Shown: piece by piece, positions 1 through 12,199 of the stretch
Layout: each line of letters starts with the position of its first letter
Numbering within the stretch: the stretch's first letter is position 1
Assembly (NCBI GenBank): GCA_016617785.1
Contig: JADILM010000009.1
Location: 992,001 to 1,056,000 of the forward strand
DNA: 64,000 nucleotides
Source of the DNA: Sporobolomyces roseus
Taxonomy: Eukaryota; Basidiomycota; Microbotryomycetes; Sporidiobolales; Sporidiobolaceae
Direction: 5' to 3'
Made by a program: the position numbers and the translations under genes
The notes under the pieces: generated by a model
The model's input: only the letters and a program-made list of their open reading frames with translations
What the model was told of the DNA's origin: nothing
Database searches by the model: none

Positions 1-119
1 CTAGTTTAGAACCATTTATACCGTCTTTGCTTTCGAGTGGAGAGATACTTACATCGACACTACTGACACCACACTGAACCCCAGAAGAAACCGTACTACA
101 GATACAAACGAGAACGCTA

Positions 120-1485
120 TCAAGCAAAAGGAGCGACGAGTTCCTTGATCGTAACCTCCAAATCAGTCCATCCGTCATGACCCAATTCCTTCAACACCTC
201 CAAACTCTTGTCAGCCTTGTACGTCGAGAACTCGGTAGCTTGTCCCTCGAAGACTTTGTACTCTTTGCCAGGGTACAATTTGCGGAAGATTGAGAGGACG
301 TCGTTCCAATTCGCAGAGTGAGCGGTTGCGAAGAGACGGGCGTTCGAGACAGAGGGGAGAGTGAGAGCTCCAACGTGGAGGAGAGCGGTGTCGCGAACGG
401 GAACGAGGTTCTCTGCGAGGAGGGACAGAGGAGTTCAGCTTTGAATGCTGAGGACTCTGTGTGGGAAAGAAACTCACGAAGAGGGAGAGATTTGGCCCAT
501 ACGTCGGATTCACCAGTGAAGAGGTCTTTGACTGTACGTCTCTTCTCGAATATAAGCTTTCCCTTATCACAAGGGCAGAAGCGTACATTATAGAGAAGAC
601 GTACCAATCTTTCCGGTCGAGCCAAATTGAGTCGAAGGATCGAGAATCTCGCCGACAGCGACAGATGGAAGGATAGTGTTGAGAGCGAAGGAAGGCTAGA
701 GATGCGTGGGGACAAGTCAGCTCGTCGAACAAGATAAGGAACGAGCGAAAACTGGGTTTCAAAGCTCACCTTCTCGGTTTGAACGAACTCCCAAGCTGCC
801 ACCTCGGACGCCGTCTTTGAAGCAAGGTAATTCATTCCTGGCTTCATAGGGTTATCCTCGGGAAGGCTTTTGGCGTAAGAGATGCTCTCCTTGAACCAAG
901 ACGTTTCATCGAAGGTTTCTGCTGGTGCTCCCTGTTGAGCAACACCAGCAGCGACAGTCGAAGAAGTGAGGACGAAGCGCTTGACAGAAGAGTTGGCAGA
1001 AGCGGCTCGGAGGGCGTTGAGAGTGCCTTTGACCGAGACTTCGACGGTGTTTTCGTAAGAAGGAGAGGGGATCATGGAGGAAGCGACGTGAGCGACAGCA
1101 TCGACGCCTGTAGAGGATATCTATCAGTCATTGCGTCAAGCGAAGGAGCAGTCCGAGAGTGCTCACCCTTCGCAGCCTCGTTGTAAGCTCCAGCAACAGC
1201 GAAATCGGGAACCTCGACAACTTCGAACTTTCCTGGAAACTTGCTCTCCCATCGCTTTCGGAGGCCCGATACCTTTGAGGTAGATCGAACCGCTCCTCGA
1301 ACGCGGAAACCGAATGTGAGGAGTTGCTCAACGATGTGAGATCCAACATACCCGTTTGCGCCCTGTCGGCGATTGAAGACAGTGGTCCCGTCAATACTGC
1401 ATCAAGAACGAAGAGACATGAGAGAGCTCACAGTGACGAGAATGAGGGAATCTTGGGGAAGAACAGAGTTTGCGATTTGAGGCAT
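120..1485 (-). CDS. Extended SDR NAD(P)-dependent reductase (dihydroflavonol reductase / Gre2-like)
   Basis: Cytosolic NAD(P)H-dependent reductase of the extended short-chain dehydrogenase family, which reduces aldehydes or ketones; the substrate cannot be told from sequence. Exon 1 (1432-1485) begins MPQIANSVLP and splices after LVT to GANGYVGSHIVEQ, giving the Gly-rich Rossmann loop. Later exons contain FVLTSSTVA (catalytic Ser region) and the Y-x-x-x-K pair in MNYLASKTASE. The C-terminal exon reads NLVPVRDTALLHVGALTLP and runs to a TGA at 120-122. There are about six exons with 50-70 nt introns (GTGAG/GTACG donors). The ATG at 1485 is the first that opens the Rossmann fold. It lies on the same strand as the next two genes, 726 bp beyond the end of the Bni4-like gene. 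The family is secure; Gre2, cinnamoyl-CoA reductase-like or sterol-type activity are all possible. Confidence 0.85.
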
Positions 1486-2211
1486 TTTGAGTGTAGTTGA
1501 AGAGAAGGAGCAAAGGAGAAACCGAAGCAGAGTCCAAGATACTCGAAGCTGCGAAATCGGAGAAATTCGACAAAGGAAGCTCTGCACAATAGCAAAGACG
1601 AAGCATACAGTCTGTGTGAGACGACAATAAGAGAGAGTTTCGGAGAGCGAGGGGACGGTCAGCTCAAAAGGATGAAAAGGAGAAGGGAAAACAAAGGGAA
1701 CTCACAAGAACGCGTCGACCACTCTCACGAGCGTCGAAAGGGATGTAGAAGCGCATACAGAGGCAACTCTCGTATACGAAGGAAGGGGGACAGAGGGGGA
1801 AACAGAAAACATGAGGAACTTCTACTCCACAACTGAGACCAAAAGGAGAAAGAATGTACGACGAAGGGACGAGAGACAGAACAAAGGAGAGAGACGAGAG
1901 AGATAGAGAAGTAGTGCGAAATGCGAGGTGGGGAAGATAAGCAAGAGTGTCCATCGAAAAGGAGGTGAGAGAGTAGCAGTTAGCGAGAAACGAACGGAAA
2001 ACAAAAATGGAGTTTAAAGAGAAGTCTACATGATAGGTGAGATAGAGACGAGAAAGTAGCGATAGTCGTAGTAGTGAACAAATAATCGAGGGAACGAGAA
2101 GTGTTGCGAAGTGAGATCGAAACCTCGTTTTTAGGAAAGATAGAGAAAGTGTGAGAAAGGAAGAGCTAAATACAGTCACTAAGGCGTGAAGAACAGGTGT
2201 AGGTGGAAGGT
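1486..2211. other. Intergenic spacer, upstream of the SDR gene
   Basis: These 726 bp separate the SDR start from the 3' end of the Bni4-like gene, both on the minus strand. They should hold the SDR promoter and 5' UTR and the upstream gene's 3' UTR. The open minus-strand frame at 1664-2179 is rich in Ser, Leu and Phe from CT-rich sequence, has no recognisable domain and looks fortuitous. Confidence 0.5.
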
Positions 2212-5200
2212 TTAGACGACTATCGAGGAAAGGGGATCAGTTTCGAACGAGGGGAAGGAGAACGAGCAGAGAAGAAAGCGACTCACAGAAATGGGTAAGT
2301 TTGCGAGAATCAGGGTGAACGTCCATTTCCTCCTATGATCGCGATAGAAGAGCGTTTGTCAGCATCTGGTAGAGAGAAAGAAAGAAGCGAAAGAGACTCA
2401 CCATTTTGAAACTGTTCAATTCCTCCTTGATCTGCTGAGCCAAAGTTGGCGTCAATCTATTACACGTCGCAGGCTCTGCCCGACGATCATAGATTGCAGC
2501 AGGCCAAGTCGTGTGAACGCTCAAGTTCGCAGCGAATGCGATTCTTCGACCAGTAGCTCCCGGAGCTGAATTGGAACGTATCGCGGTTTGAGCGGCGAAT
2601 TGAGTGAGAACAGGTGCTGAAGCGTTCATCGAAGGGTTACTGTAGACTCCTCCTCCTCCTCCTCCTCCTTCGACTCGTGAAATGGCGGAATCGTGGATCT
2701 GTTCAGTCGAGGTTGGAGGATGGGTATCGGTTCGAGCAGAGGTCGAAGAAGGAGCTACTCCATCGACTTGAGCTTGAGAAGGGATGACGTTGACAAGAGC
2801 TGCACCTCCAGGAGATCCAGGTCGACCTTGTTGTTGAGGAGCATCGAACGAAGAAGCTCTATTGCGGTGGAAACCAGGTCGAGGTCGAGCGTAATGATCT
2901 TGACTGTATGTTCCGGCGCCTGTAGTCTCAATTTCAAAGGTCAGTCATACGTAGCAAGGTGAATGACACAGACATCGAGCGTACCTTTGAGAATACCTTT
3001 GACTGAACGAGGATTCTGAGAAGGAGGAACAGCACCTTGTCGGTACAGACTCGGCTCGTAATCGCTCGAAGAGTCCCGCCTCACCGTCTCTTGACCGTAA
3101 GTAGCGTAAGATTGAGGAGGGGCGAGAATCTCGAGACTTTGACGAGGAGTCGTGTCGCCATCTCGATAAAGTCCGAGTGCTGAACCTCCTCCTCGTTCGG
3201 TACCAGCAATCGAGCTAGCGTCGTCGTTGTGAATGATCGAGCCTGCGTCCGAGTTGAGATCCGTCTTGCTTCCTCCGAACCCGAGTCTGAAGCCTCCTTT
3301 CGATCCCTTCTGATTCCTCGATTTCAGCTTGTCCTTCTCCTTCTCCAACGCCTTCTGTCTCCCTTGATCCGCATCATCCGTGGTCTTACTCCTTCCGATC
3401 CCCCATCTTCCACTCTTTCCACTCTTGACCGAAGCTCCATCAGAATCCGTTCTCCCATGAGAATGCATCGGAGGGCCCAATTTCGCAGCTTCTTCTCTAG
3501 CTTTCGCTTCTGCCGCTTCTTGTTCCGCGTAATGAGCTTGTTGTTTCTTTGCGAGTGCGGCGGCGGGAGACATCCCGGGTTGATGAGGAGAAGATTCGAC
3601 TTCTGCCGTAGCATGCGAAACTGAAGCTAGACTCGCACCCGATTTGTTCTTCTTGTCCTTCTTTCCCGGAGTCTTGATCGGATCCTCTTCTGCATCGTCC
3701 TTGTTCTTGTCCTTCTTGAACGCTTTCGTCAATCCCATCAAACTGTTCCTCCTAGCTAATTTACCCATTTGTCCAAGTTTACGAATCATGACGGAAGCGG
3801 AAGATACAGTGGAAGAGATTGAAATGTTGTCGGTCGAGGAGTTGAGTTTCGAATTGAGGAGACGGAATCGAGATGATGGAGCTTTGCGGGTAGAATCGGC
3901 ATCTCCATTCATGGTACGACTCGAGGAAGATGCCATCGAAGCGATCGAAGGTTGACTCGTGTGAGCCGAGGGAGGAGTTCGAGGATTCGTCGAGGTTTCC
4001 GAAGAGCTGATACTGTCATGTCGTGGTCGGAATCCTCCGTTCGGTTGTACAGGTCCTCTTCCATCGAGTTCACGTTCGGTCAACGTAGTCGCGGAAGACG
4101 AGTTCGACGACGATCCTCCTCCGGCTCCTCCACCACCTCCGAAAGCTTTCTTGAACCTCGAAGCCATTCCTTTTTTCTCCTTCTCTTTTCCTTTCTCGAC
4201 GACAACAGGTGCAGGTGCAGTAGTCTTGATAGTAGCCATACTATTCATCGTTGGACTCCTACTGACTGGCGCTGCTATTCTCGAAGCCTGATTGACCGTA
4301 GCAGTCGCTTCTGCTGTCCCATCCGATTCGATCCCATCATCCGATTCTTCGTCGCTGTCGACCGGGAGAGGTTGATGAACTCCCCCGAGCGGTGAAGGTC
4401 TCGGTCGATTCTGAGCGTGAGGGGTCGAAGAACGAGCAGATTCGAAAGAAGGTTGACGAGGGAGTGGAGAAGCTGCTGCTTGTTGAGATTGTTCGTACTG
4501 CTGTCGATGCAGGGAAGAGGACGAGGAATTGGCACTTTGAGTTCGAGGTCGAGAGGCGTAAGCGGGAGAAGGAAGTTGCGAGGTCGAAGAGGAAGAGGGG
4601 AGGGTAAGGCTTCGAACAGAAGTGATCGATGGAGAAGAAGTGTGAGAGCGAGGAATGGATTGAGAGTGGTAGGCTTGAGAGGATTGGGAAGATTCGGTGC
4701 GAGAGTGGGTCGTTCGATTTTGTTGAGGTTGTTGAGGAGAGGGAGCGGTGATTTTGGGTACTGCAACTCTACTCGGAATACTGCTCGTCGAAGGAGTCGT
4801 CGAATGAGATCGAGGAGTCGAAGAGGATCGAGTACCACTTTCAGAAGAAGAAGACTTCGAAGCTTGATGATGGTGATGCTGATCTCTTCGATACGGGTGA
4901 TAACCTCCTTCTCGACTGCCACCACTCGATGATCCACCTGACTCACCTCCTCTGACGACTCCCTCTGTACTGCCGGGTGGAGTTGGGTAGCCATGATTCG
5001 CTGCGAAATGAGGAAGCATCGCTCCAGCTGGAAAAGAGGGAGTTGATCCTGACGAAGGGAGACCGTATTGGGAAGGAGATGGAGAAGGAGGATAAGGCAG
5101 AGGTGTCGTGTAGTAGCTAGGTGAGTGATTCGCAGCTGGTCCTGAAGTCGTTCTCCGTCGACCGTCTTGTCCTGCGAGAACATCACTGGGTCAGATATCG

Positions 5201-6145
5201 GTTCAAGTGCAGGGAAACAAGGTGCAGTTCAGACGTACCATTTTGATTCTGATTCTGATAAGCAGCTTGTTGATTCCTCAACAATTCCATCTGACCCGCT
5301 GCTGCCGCCCACTGAGCCTGTTGAAACGCTTGCATCCTCTTCTGTTGTTCAGCAGTTCCACCTGGAGTTACTTGACCATTCGGAGAGTAGCTGACATAGT
5401 TGTTCGAGGTGTTGTTCGGATGAGGTGAAGCAACGAAAGGGAAAGCGGGATGGGCGAAAGCGTGAGGCGGAGCGAAAGGGGAAAAAGGTTGACCAACGAA
5501 AGAAGGGTGAGCTACTTGAGGGTGACCCATGTAGTTTTGTGGTTGTTGCTGTTGTTGTTGCTGGTATTGAGCGGGGTTGATTCTAGGTAGAGAGGAAGAA
5601 GAGTTCGAATGTTGGTGATGATAAGAACCGTTCTGATTCGGCAATGGAGTAGCAGTTGGTCGATTAGGGGAGGAGGAAGAGGAAGAGGAAGTAGATTGGA
5701 AAGTTGTAGGAGGTGTCGAGGTGGACCGGGAAGGGGGAAGAGGTGAAGGAAGACGAACGCTGTTTGAGGAAGGGCTCGAGCCAACTCCTCCGGCGGACGA
5801 CGACGACGTCGCTCCTCCTCCTCCACTCGTCGTAGCGTATCCTGCAGAAGAAGAACCTTGCCGAGGAGCGTGTTGCGAATTGTTATAACTTTCCCCCCCT
5901 CCTCCTCCTGTTCTCGGCGTTGCTGATCTAGCCTGTTGACCCAAATGAGGTAGTCCACTCGCCGATTTCACTGGACTCGCATGCATTGATCTACTTGACG
6001 AAGAAGTCGAGGTGGAAGGAGGAGTAGGGAGAGCTCTAACGAGAACTGAAGGAGGAGAGGAAGGGTCTGAAGCAGTTCTCGCGTGAATGGAATTTGCTGA
6101 AGGGTATAATGAAGTGGAAGGAGTGATGCTTGATACCAACGCCAT
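2212..6145 (-). CDS. Large low-complexity protein with conserved Bni4-like C-terminal tail
   Basis: About 1,240 residues in at least five exons. Exon 1 begins MALVSSITPS and is Ser/Gly/Pro-rich with a poly-Gln tract and the helical stretch AEQQKRMQAFQQAQWAAAAG. It joins (phase 1, donor GTACGT) to an exon running through GYPTPPGSTEG, several hundred disordered residues and a basic coiled segment, ending SVKGILK. The last exons encode AAIYDRRAEPATCNRLTP, AQQIKEELNSFKM, EMDVHPDSRKLTHF and a final 8-nt piece (2212-2219) giving FV-stop. That tail is a conserved fungal end motif which I associate, from memory, with Bni4-type bud-neck scaffolds that recruit PP1. The GILK tetrapeptide fits a [GS]ILK PP1-docking motif. 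A cortical or septum scaffold role is inference. A further 5' exon is possible. Confidence 0.7.
2648..2669 (+). repeat. TCC trinucleotide repeat (poly-Gly coding on minus strand)
   Basis: A short run of about seven TCC units inside the third exon of the Bni4-like gene. On the minus strand it encodes an uninterrupted glycine run between VEGG and VYSNPS. It is typical low-complexity coding sequence and may vary in length between strains. Confidence 0.8.
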
Positions 6146-7352
6146 ACACGCTTCTGCTTCGATAGGGAGGAGGAAGAGTGGAAGTGGCCGAGACTAGGGA
6201 CTAGGGAAAGGGGATTGAAAGCGAACTGTGCGATTTCCCAACAGTGGTGAATAACAACGCGATCTTTGAGCGAGTAGAGAGGTGTACATACGAGATAATC
6301 CCAGTCTAACCTTGCAGTGATTCCCTGACTTTGTTTGTGACGATTTGAACGAGAGTGGAGAGGTTTGTGAAAGTAGAAGGGGGACAAGACAATCAGCCTT
6401 TGAATACAGACTCCCGATCTAGCTTGACTGGTCGTGGCTTGAACTTGATGTACCTGCTGCACTATCTGATTCAGGCTTGTGAAGGAGCTGTGTGTAATGA
6501 AGGGAGAATTCGAATCACGATTCATCAGAATTATCATTCGATTTGAGAGGCATTAAGACCCCAGACTAATCTCCTCGTGGGAATCATAGGGTGTGTGGAC
6601 TTACAAGCTACCTTGCTGCCTTGTGCTCTTGATGAGAAGAAGTCGAATTGAAGAGGAGGAGGGCAGAGGCTCCTCGGCTTGAATTTGCGAAGTTGAGAGA
6701 GAATGGATGGGATCGAGTTGTATCGCTTACACTCAGCCTTTGTTCCGAGAGTCGTGAATGGAACGAGATCGACGAGAATCTACTGTTCGAAGAGTAGAAG
6801 CGCATTCGATGAAGGTGATTTCTTCTCAAAAACCCTCGAATTCGCTGCGAAGTTTATAGAACGCCCTCTTTTCGTGGTCCTCCGCTTTCTAACATTAGCC
6901 TCGCACGAGTATGTCATTCACAACGACGATAAACGACGAAACGAAAGCGCTCGTAAGGAGGAAAGAACCGTCTGTGGAGAATCTCGAAAATGAGGAAACG
7001 GAAAAAGGTTCGATGATACTGGTGAAGGAAAAGTTTACAGAATAACGAGGGGGGTGTCAAAGGAAGCAAGAGGGTATGTAGGGAAAGGAAAGGAAAGCGG
7101 TTGCGAACTATGTATGGTGGAGAAGAAGGATGCGAAAACGAACAGAGAAAAGACAATGAACAAAGTAAACGAGCTGTTAATCAGGAAGAAGGAAGGGTAA
7201 CTCTTGATGCAAAGGATCGAGCAAGGGGTAATCAGAACGAGGTGCGAAGGAGAAAGGGAAGTGGAAACTATGCAAAGAAGCGAAAACGGGGGAAAGTGAA
7301 TGAACGATAAGTAAGCGTATAGATGTGTTTCTAGAATAGATAGAGAGAAGCT
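6146..7352. other. Intergenic region with no supported gene
   Basis: About 1.2 kb between the start of the Bni4-like gene and the stop of the phosphatase gene, both on the minus strand. It should hold the Bni4-like promoter and leader, possibly with 5' UTR introns. Short open frames exist on both strands, but none has a domain, splice-consistent extension or repeated motif. The 7,000-7,300 part is strongly purine-rich on the plus strand. Confidence 0.5.
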
Positions 7353-9543
7353 CTACTCGGAGGTGGTGGTGGTAGGAGAATCGAGAGCGGTGAGGTCGGA
7401 GGCGGAAACGAAACGAGCCTGCGTTTGAAGGTGTTCAATATACTGCAAGAGGAATCGAACTTGGTGAGTCGTCTCGATCGACTTGACGCTGTGGCATTGA
7501 TTCAGACATGTCAGTGATATCCAGTGACGAAGGAGAGGAGCAGAACAGGTAGAAGCTCACCTTCGACGTTTCCTGATCAACTCGATGACCCTCTCGACGA
7601 TAACGATCGGATCCTCGTCCTTCCACTCCTTCTCCCCTCGTCTAACTTCCTCAAATCCATGTCGTCTACCCACCATTCCCATCTTGATCATCCAGCAACT
7701 CGCGACGAGTCCAGCTCGACCGATTCCACCTCGACAATGAGCGAGCACACTCTCGCCTTTCAGAGTGTGGTTGCGAATCAAGCGATCTAGTTGAGCGTCC
7801 AGGGAGGCGGGAGAAGAAGGTGCGAAACCTTCGACCATGGGGATTCGGAGGACTTGAAGTTCGAGTTCGGTACAGGCTGCTGAGTACTCCGAGAATGGTG
7901 TACCGAGATAAGCGAGTTCTGCGAGCGTTCATCGAGGGAGACAGTCAGCGATGAGATACGGAGCGTGATCGAAAGTACGAGCGACGGACCTGAATCATCA
8001 AGACAGCAAACGACCATTCTAACTCCCTCATCTTTCGCTCTCTGCAAGTCCAGCTTGACATCCCGACAGATCGCGCCTCTTCCACCTTTCAACGCTTCTC
8101 CGTTCATTCGAACTTTCTTGCCGGGACACGAAGAGAGCATGAAGTTGCCGATGAAAGGAGGAATCGTCGAATTCGGTGGGCGGTACGAAGAGTGAGGAAG
8201 TACTGGACATATCCCGTTTGAGACGGGAGTGATCATCGTGAGTAGATCGCAAGAAGGTTGTGGACTGATGATGAACGATGAAGGAGCATTGTCGCATGAG
8301 GGGAGTCCAGAGGGAATGGGAGTGCTCGACGAGGGAGAGGGAGAGCTAGAGAAGATACGAGCTGCGAAGTAGGGCAATAACTCGGGTGGGACGAGAGGGG
8401 AGATGCTGGGAATTGCGATCGTACCAATCAGCTTTTCTCCAACAGCAACCGAGAAACAGGGTCAAACTCACTTGATTGGATGACTCGTCGACGTCTTGAC
8501 GGGAACGCCATTGATAAGCTGCATACCGGGAAGGAGTCCAGGTACTGTAGCGGGTGTCGGGGTAGGAACAGTTTCTGAGACGACTACTTTGGTTGGAGTT
8601 CGCTCAACCATGACTGGCTCTCCTTCGACGAGATCGTTCAAGATCGTATCGACTGTATGTTCGGCAGCACTTCGTTGTTGAACGACGACTGGAGTTGCCG
8701 AAGTGGTAGGTTGAGCGTTGAGAGAGAATTCAAAGTTGACGCGAGCGAGAGAAGGGGTAAGGGTCGATCTAGGAGGAGTATTCGCGTTCGATCTCGTCGA
8801 CCTCGTAGTCTCGACGTTTCGAGTAGACTGCGGACTCGCGAGTGGACCAGCACTGGCGGTGCGAAGTGGAGGAGAGGGTCGTGAAGAAGGAGGGGAAGCA
8901 GGGAAAGTCGAGGGACCTGCGCTTTGAGCGTGTCGAAAGGGAGGCATGGGAGGAGCGGTTTGAATGTGCTGAACTGATGTTTGAGTACCAGGAACGGCTG
9001 CTGCTACAGCTCGTTTCAGGTTGTTGTACTCGGAATAGCTGGAATGAGGAAATCGTGAGTAAATGCGAAAGTAAATTGCATGAATCCGAGTAGACAGTGA
9101 ACTCACGGATGCTGACTGCACAACCTTGCGAGTAGATTCTGAGCCTGATACGAGAGTTGACCTAGCTCCCTCGTTTGTCGCTCGGCGGTTTCTGTCTGAG
9201 TCGCTCCCTCGTTCGATTCCAACTCCTGCTCAATAACCTGACCCTTCTCTTCTGTGGTTAATCCATCAACACCTAATCCGACTAATGATTCCGTTTCGTG
9301 GTACTCTGGAGGAGTTGAAGGGTCGTGAGGGAGGTCTCGATTCTCGATTCCTTCAACATCCAATTCCAACCTCACTTCCTCCTCCTTTCCGTTTGATAGC
9401 TTTGTACGTAAGATTCTTGGACTACCTTCTATGCCAAGTGCTGGACTCGTGTTGCTCCTCTTGGTTGGTGATGAGCAAGGTGGCAATTCACTCAATGAGC
9501 CGTTGATTGTTTCGAGAGAACGTAATCTAGTAACGGCTGCCAT
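7353..9543 (-). CDS. CDKN3-like dual-specificity/tyrosine phosphatase with long N-terminal region
   Basis: A roughly 680-residue protein whose C-terminal third is a cysteine-based phosphatase of the CDKN3/KAP type. It shows FIGNFMLSSCPGKKVR, VKLDLQRAKDEGVRMVVCCL, SELAYLGTPFSEY, IPMVEGFAPSS, the P-loop HCRGGIGRAG (the C-x5-R catalytic signature) and VASCWMIKMGM. KAP-type enzymes dephosphorylate the CDK T-loop; that role here is inferred. The N-terminal exon (from 9543) begins MAAVTRLRSLETING and includes a helical stretch with AERQTRELGQLSYQAQNL. It splices into YSEYNNLKRAV and a Ser/Thr/Pro-rich linker. The join SHPI-N-ISPLVPPELLPYF across a phase-2 intron proves that linker and phosphatase are one gene. 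No ATG lies within about 300 bp upstream of 9543. The N-terminal part is unrecognised and may target the enzyme. Confidence 0.85.
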
Positions 9544-10174
9544 CTTGTCCAGGTACGAGAGAGCTTGTGAAGCGGTGCTGTCGAGTCTGGCGTTGCTAGA
9601 AAGGGAAGAGAGGGGTTCGAGAGAGGAGTACTAGCGTGCAATTTGAAGGTGGGAGGGGAGACGAGAGGAGAGGAGGGTTAACGCTGGTGCTGTAGAATTG
9701 CTTCTTGATATTCTGAGTAGAGTTTGAGTGAGAAGTTGTGAAGAGAGAGAGGATCCGAGAGTTGACGAGCAGCGGGGATTCGTTTCAAAATTTCGCAAGG
9801 GCTCAGAGAAGTCAACCTTTCAATTTCGACCAGCCAAACTTTTCAGGAGACTTTGATGATCTCGATGATCGATCCGGAGAAGCGGCGCGGGAACAATGGC
9901 AGAGTTCGAAAGGAAAGACAGACGAAAACGACTTTTGCACGACGAAAGTGCTCGCTTCTTCGCTTTCGTAAGCTGCTCCGCTGGTCTCGGTGCGTGGGGC
10001 ACTCAGCTTATTGCATCTTGCTCAGCGACGACGCGGAATCGACAAAGTTGCAAAAGGTGGAAAGGCGGAAGTGAAGATTTGCAAAAGAGGAGTTTCTGAA
10101 GTGAAAGGCAGAGAAGAGAGACACCAGCGACCCGCATCAAAAGGGAACCAGTCTCTGATAGTGCACTGTAGCCT
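9544..10174. other. Intergenic spacer
   Basis: About 630 bp between the 3' end of the 10.2 kb family gene and the phosphatase start, both on the minus strand, so it should hold the phosphatase promoter. Only short open frames without domains are seen. Confidence 0.45.
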
Positions 10175-11296
10175 CTACGATGCGCGAAGAACCTGTCTTC
10201 GAGCAATCGGTTGGAATTTGCGGAGCGAGTTCTGAGCGTGCCAGGCTTCGTGAAGGAAGGGAGGAGGGGTTGTGAGGGTTTGAGGAGGCTGAAATACCAT
10301 TCAATACTCAGCAAATGGTCATGCCCGAAGAGTGGAAGAAAGAAGCGACAAGAGACGCACCGACCATGTCCTCATTCGATGCAGTACTTGGTCCATTTGG
10401 AATAGAGGGTGAACTTCTCCATCGCGGACAAGCTGACGTTCAACCAGTCATCTCATTAGCATCTTACAAGAAGTGAACCGCAGAGAAGGAAAGCTCACCG
10501 ACGTGCCAGATCTAACGAGATAATCAATGATGCTGACTTGTCGCTGCCTGATGATCCAGTCTGCTCGATTCAGGGAGTTGCACGTTTCCGGAGAAGGGAG
10601 CAGTTTCGTCTTGAGAGAGTTGATGTACGAAGCTACGAGCTCGCAATCTTTCGAACGAGTCTCGTAGGGCTCTCGAATTCTCCTGATTTGCTCATTGGCG
10701 TGAATCTCCAATAGGTCGATCTGCATGGCGAGCGCGTGTAGCCAAATTGATCCGGGATCCTGTGTTCGAGCTGTTTTAAGGATTTAAGATCTTTAGAGGA
10801 GGCGGAAGATCTGAACTTGCCATTGCGACAGTTCGTCGGTGATACAAGTACTCCAGGTGTGCTGTGAACTCCTTCTTGATGCGTCGAGAGCTCCCGAATG
10901 TGCGTCGCTCTGTCATCTGGACGTCCGTTCAGACCGTGAACGAGGGATTAGCGGTACATGCATCAATAAATGAGCCAGGAGGTTGCTCACCCTCTTCTTC
11001 CCTGCATCCACCTCTCGATAGATCGATGTCAGCTCGTCTCCGAGCCTTCCGAGTGCTTCTTCGCTCCAGCATGACTTCAAGATGAGCTCCTCGTATTTTT
11101 CTCGCCAATCCTCAACGAGATCCTTGTCTTCTTGCCACTTTTCGGCATGGCAAACGATGGTCAGGAGGCGCGTGTGTATCGTCTCGAGTTGCTCATGAGT
11201 TCTAGCGACATTGTTCTGAAGGTCCTCATCAACAGCCCTCTCGGCCAATCCGAGTTCGTACTTGTCGAAGTCGGAGGGAGTTGACCGAACTTGCAT
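10175..11296 (-). CDS. Novel family member (A-type), 282 aa, five exons
   Basis: Unrecognised intracellular, helix-rich protein. Exons are 10991-11296, 10821-10916, 10499-10759, 10361-10432 and 10175-10288, all joined in phase 0. The second intron has a GC donor (GCAAGT). The protein runs MQVRSTPSDFDKYELG, GKKR/MTERRTFGSSRRIKKEF, DPGSIWLHALAMQIDLLE, LVRDGEVHPLFQMDQVLHRM and RTWS/PPQTL, ending RKFQPIARRQVLRAS. It is a full-length homologue of the gene at 55601-56699: same exon number, near-identical length, and matching blocks such as GEVHPLF/GHVTPLF, RTWSPP/SRWTPP and KFQPIAR/KFHPVAR. The aligned initiator Met supports the start, although the frame stays open upstream. No signal peptide, membrane segment or known domain is visible. 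Confidence 0.75.
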
Positions 11297-12199
11297 TGCT
11301 GTCGAGTGTGCTGCCGAGAGAGTGTGCGAAGCTTCCGTGATGGAATCGCTGTGGGTGCAAGCGATGGAGCAGCGATGCAGAAAACTGAGGCTCGGCTTTG
11401 AATGGGAGGAAGGAAGGAAGAGCAGAGAAGCTTTTCGTTCGTTCGGTGGAAGTCGATTACGGCAATGGGACGGAGAGGTCGGAGGATCGGGTTTAGGGTC
11501 GAGGGAATGAGCGAACGTCGGGTTTAGAGAGCTGCAAATTTGCGAGAAGGGTCAGCGTATTCGCTCAAGAACTTAGGGTTTCAGACTGCGTCGTTCACAA
11601 CCTCTTGATGTGTCGAGGAGATCGAGGAAACATAGCGGTATTGAACGAGACCCAAGCGAGGAGAGAAAGGTTCGGAGAAGCGAGAATGAAGTCGACATGT
11701 TGCTTTCGATCTGAGTCTGGCTCAGCCTGTTCGATTTGAGCCAAGCGGTGAGAGCGCTTTCATGCATAATCCTATACATTGAACGCAATAGAATCTGCTT
11801 GAGCGAAGGAATCAGAAAACTCAGCAAACTACTCCGAAGCGTAGCTTCAAACGAAAGGGACGAACCATTATCGCCCTATCTCCATGTACATCAATAGAGC
11901 CTGAGCTCATTCTATCACTTCTCTGCTCACTGAACGCCTGACTGTCTGCCTGTAAACTGATCTTTCCTCCCTTTTTATGTTCGCGATCCCTCGATAACTA
12001 GTAACAGACGCTTGAAGACAGCATGAGCCGGTACCAGAGCAGCTTGGAGGAATCGCGGACTCGTTCCAAAGTCTAGAGGAGCCTTGCGAGAGTGCAGATT
12101 AGCTCATCAATTTAAAGTCGAGATGAAGCAAGAGAAGAGCGGGGACTTCACTTGACCGGTGACCGTATTTGTGACAGCTTCTGGGTTGAATCGTGGTAT
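11297..12199. other. Upstream region of the A-type gene; no supported gene
   Basis: About 900 bp with only short open frames. Sequence near 12,000-12,180 on the minus strand gives short coding-like runs (FNPEAVTNTV, APLDFGTSPRF) beside plausible splice sites. This could be part of an unresolved small gene continuing from the open frame at 12200-12475. Confidence 0.35.

Noticed and set aside
1664..2179. 170-codon Ser/Leu/Phe-rich minus-strand frame
   Set aside because: Lies in a CT-rich spacer, with no domain, no repeats and no splicing to the conserved genes on either side. Likely chance.
4275..5186. Long minus-strand frame of about 300 codons rich in Leu, Pro and Arg
   Set aside because: It overlaps the real exon of the Bni4-like gene in another frame. 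The composition is that of a shifted Ser-rich frame, and no splice or domain supports it.
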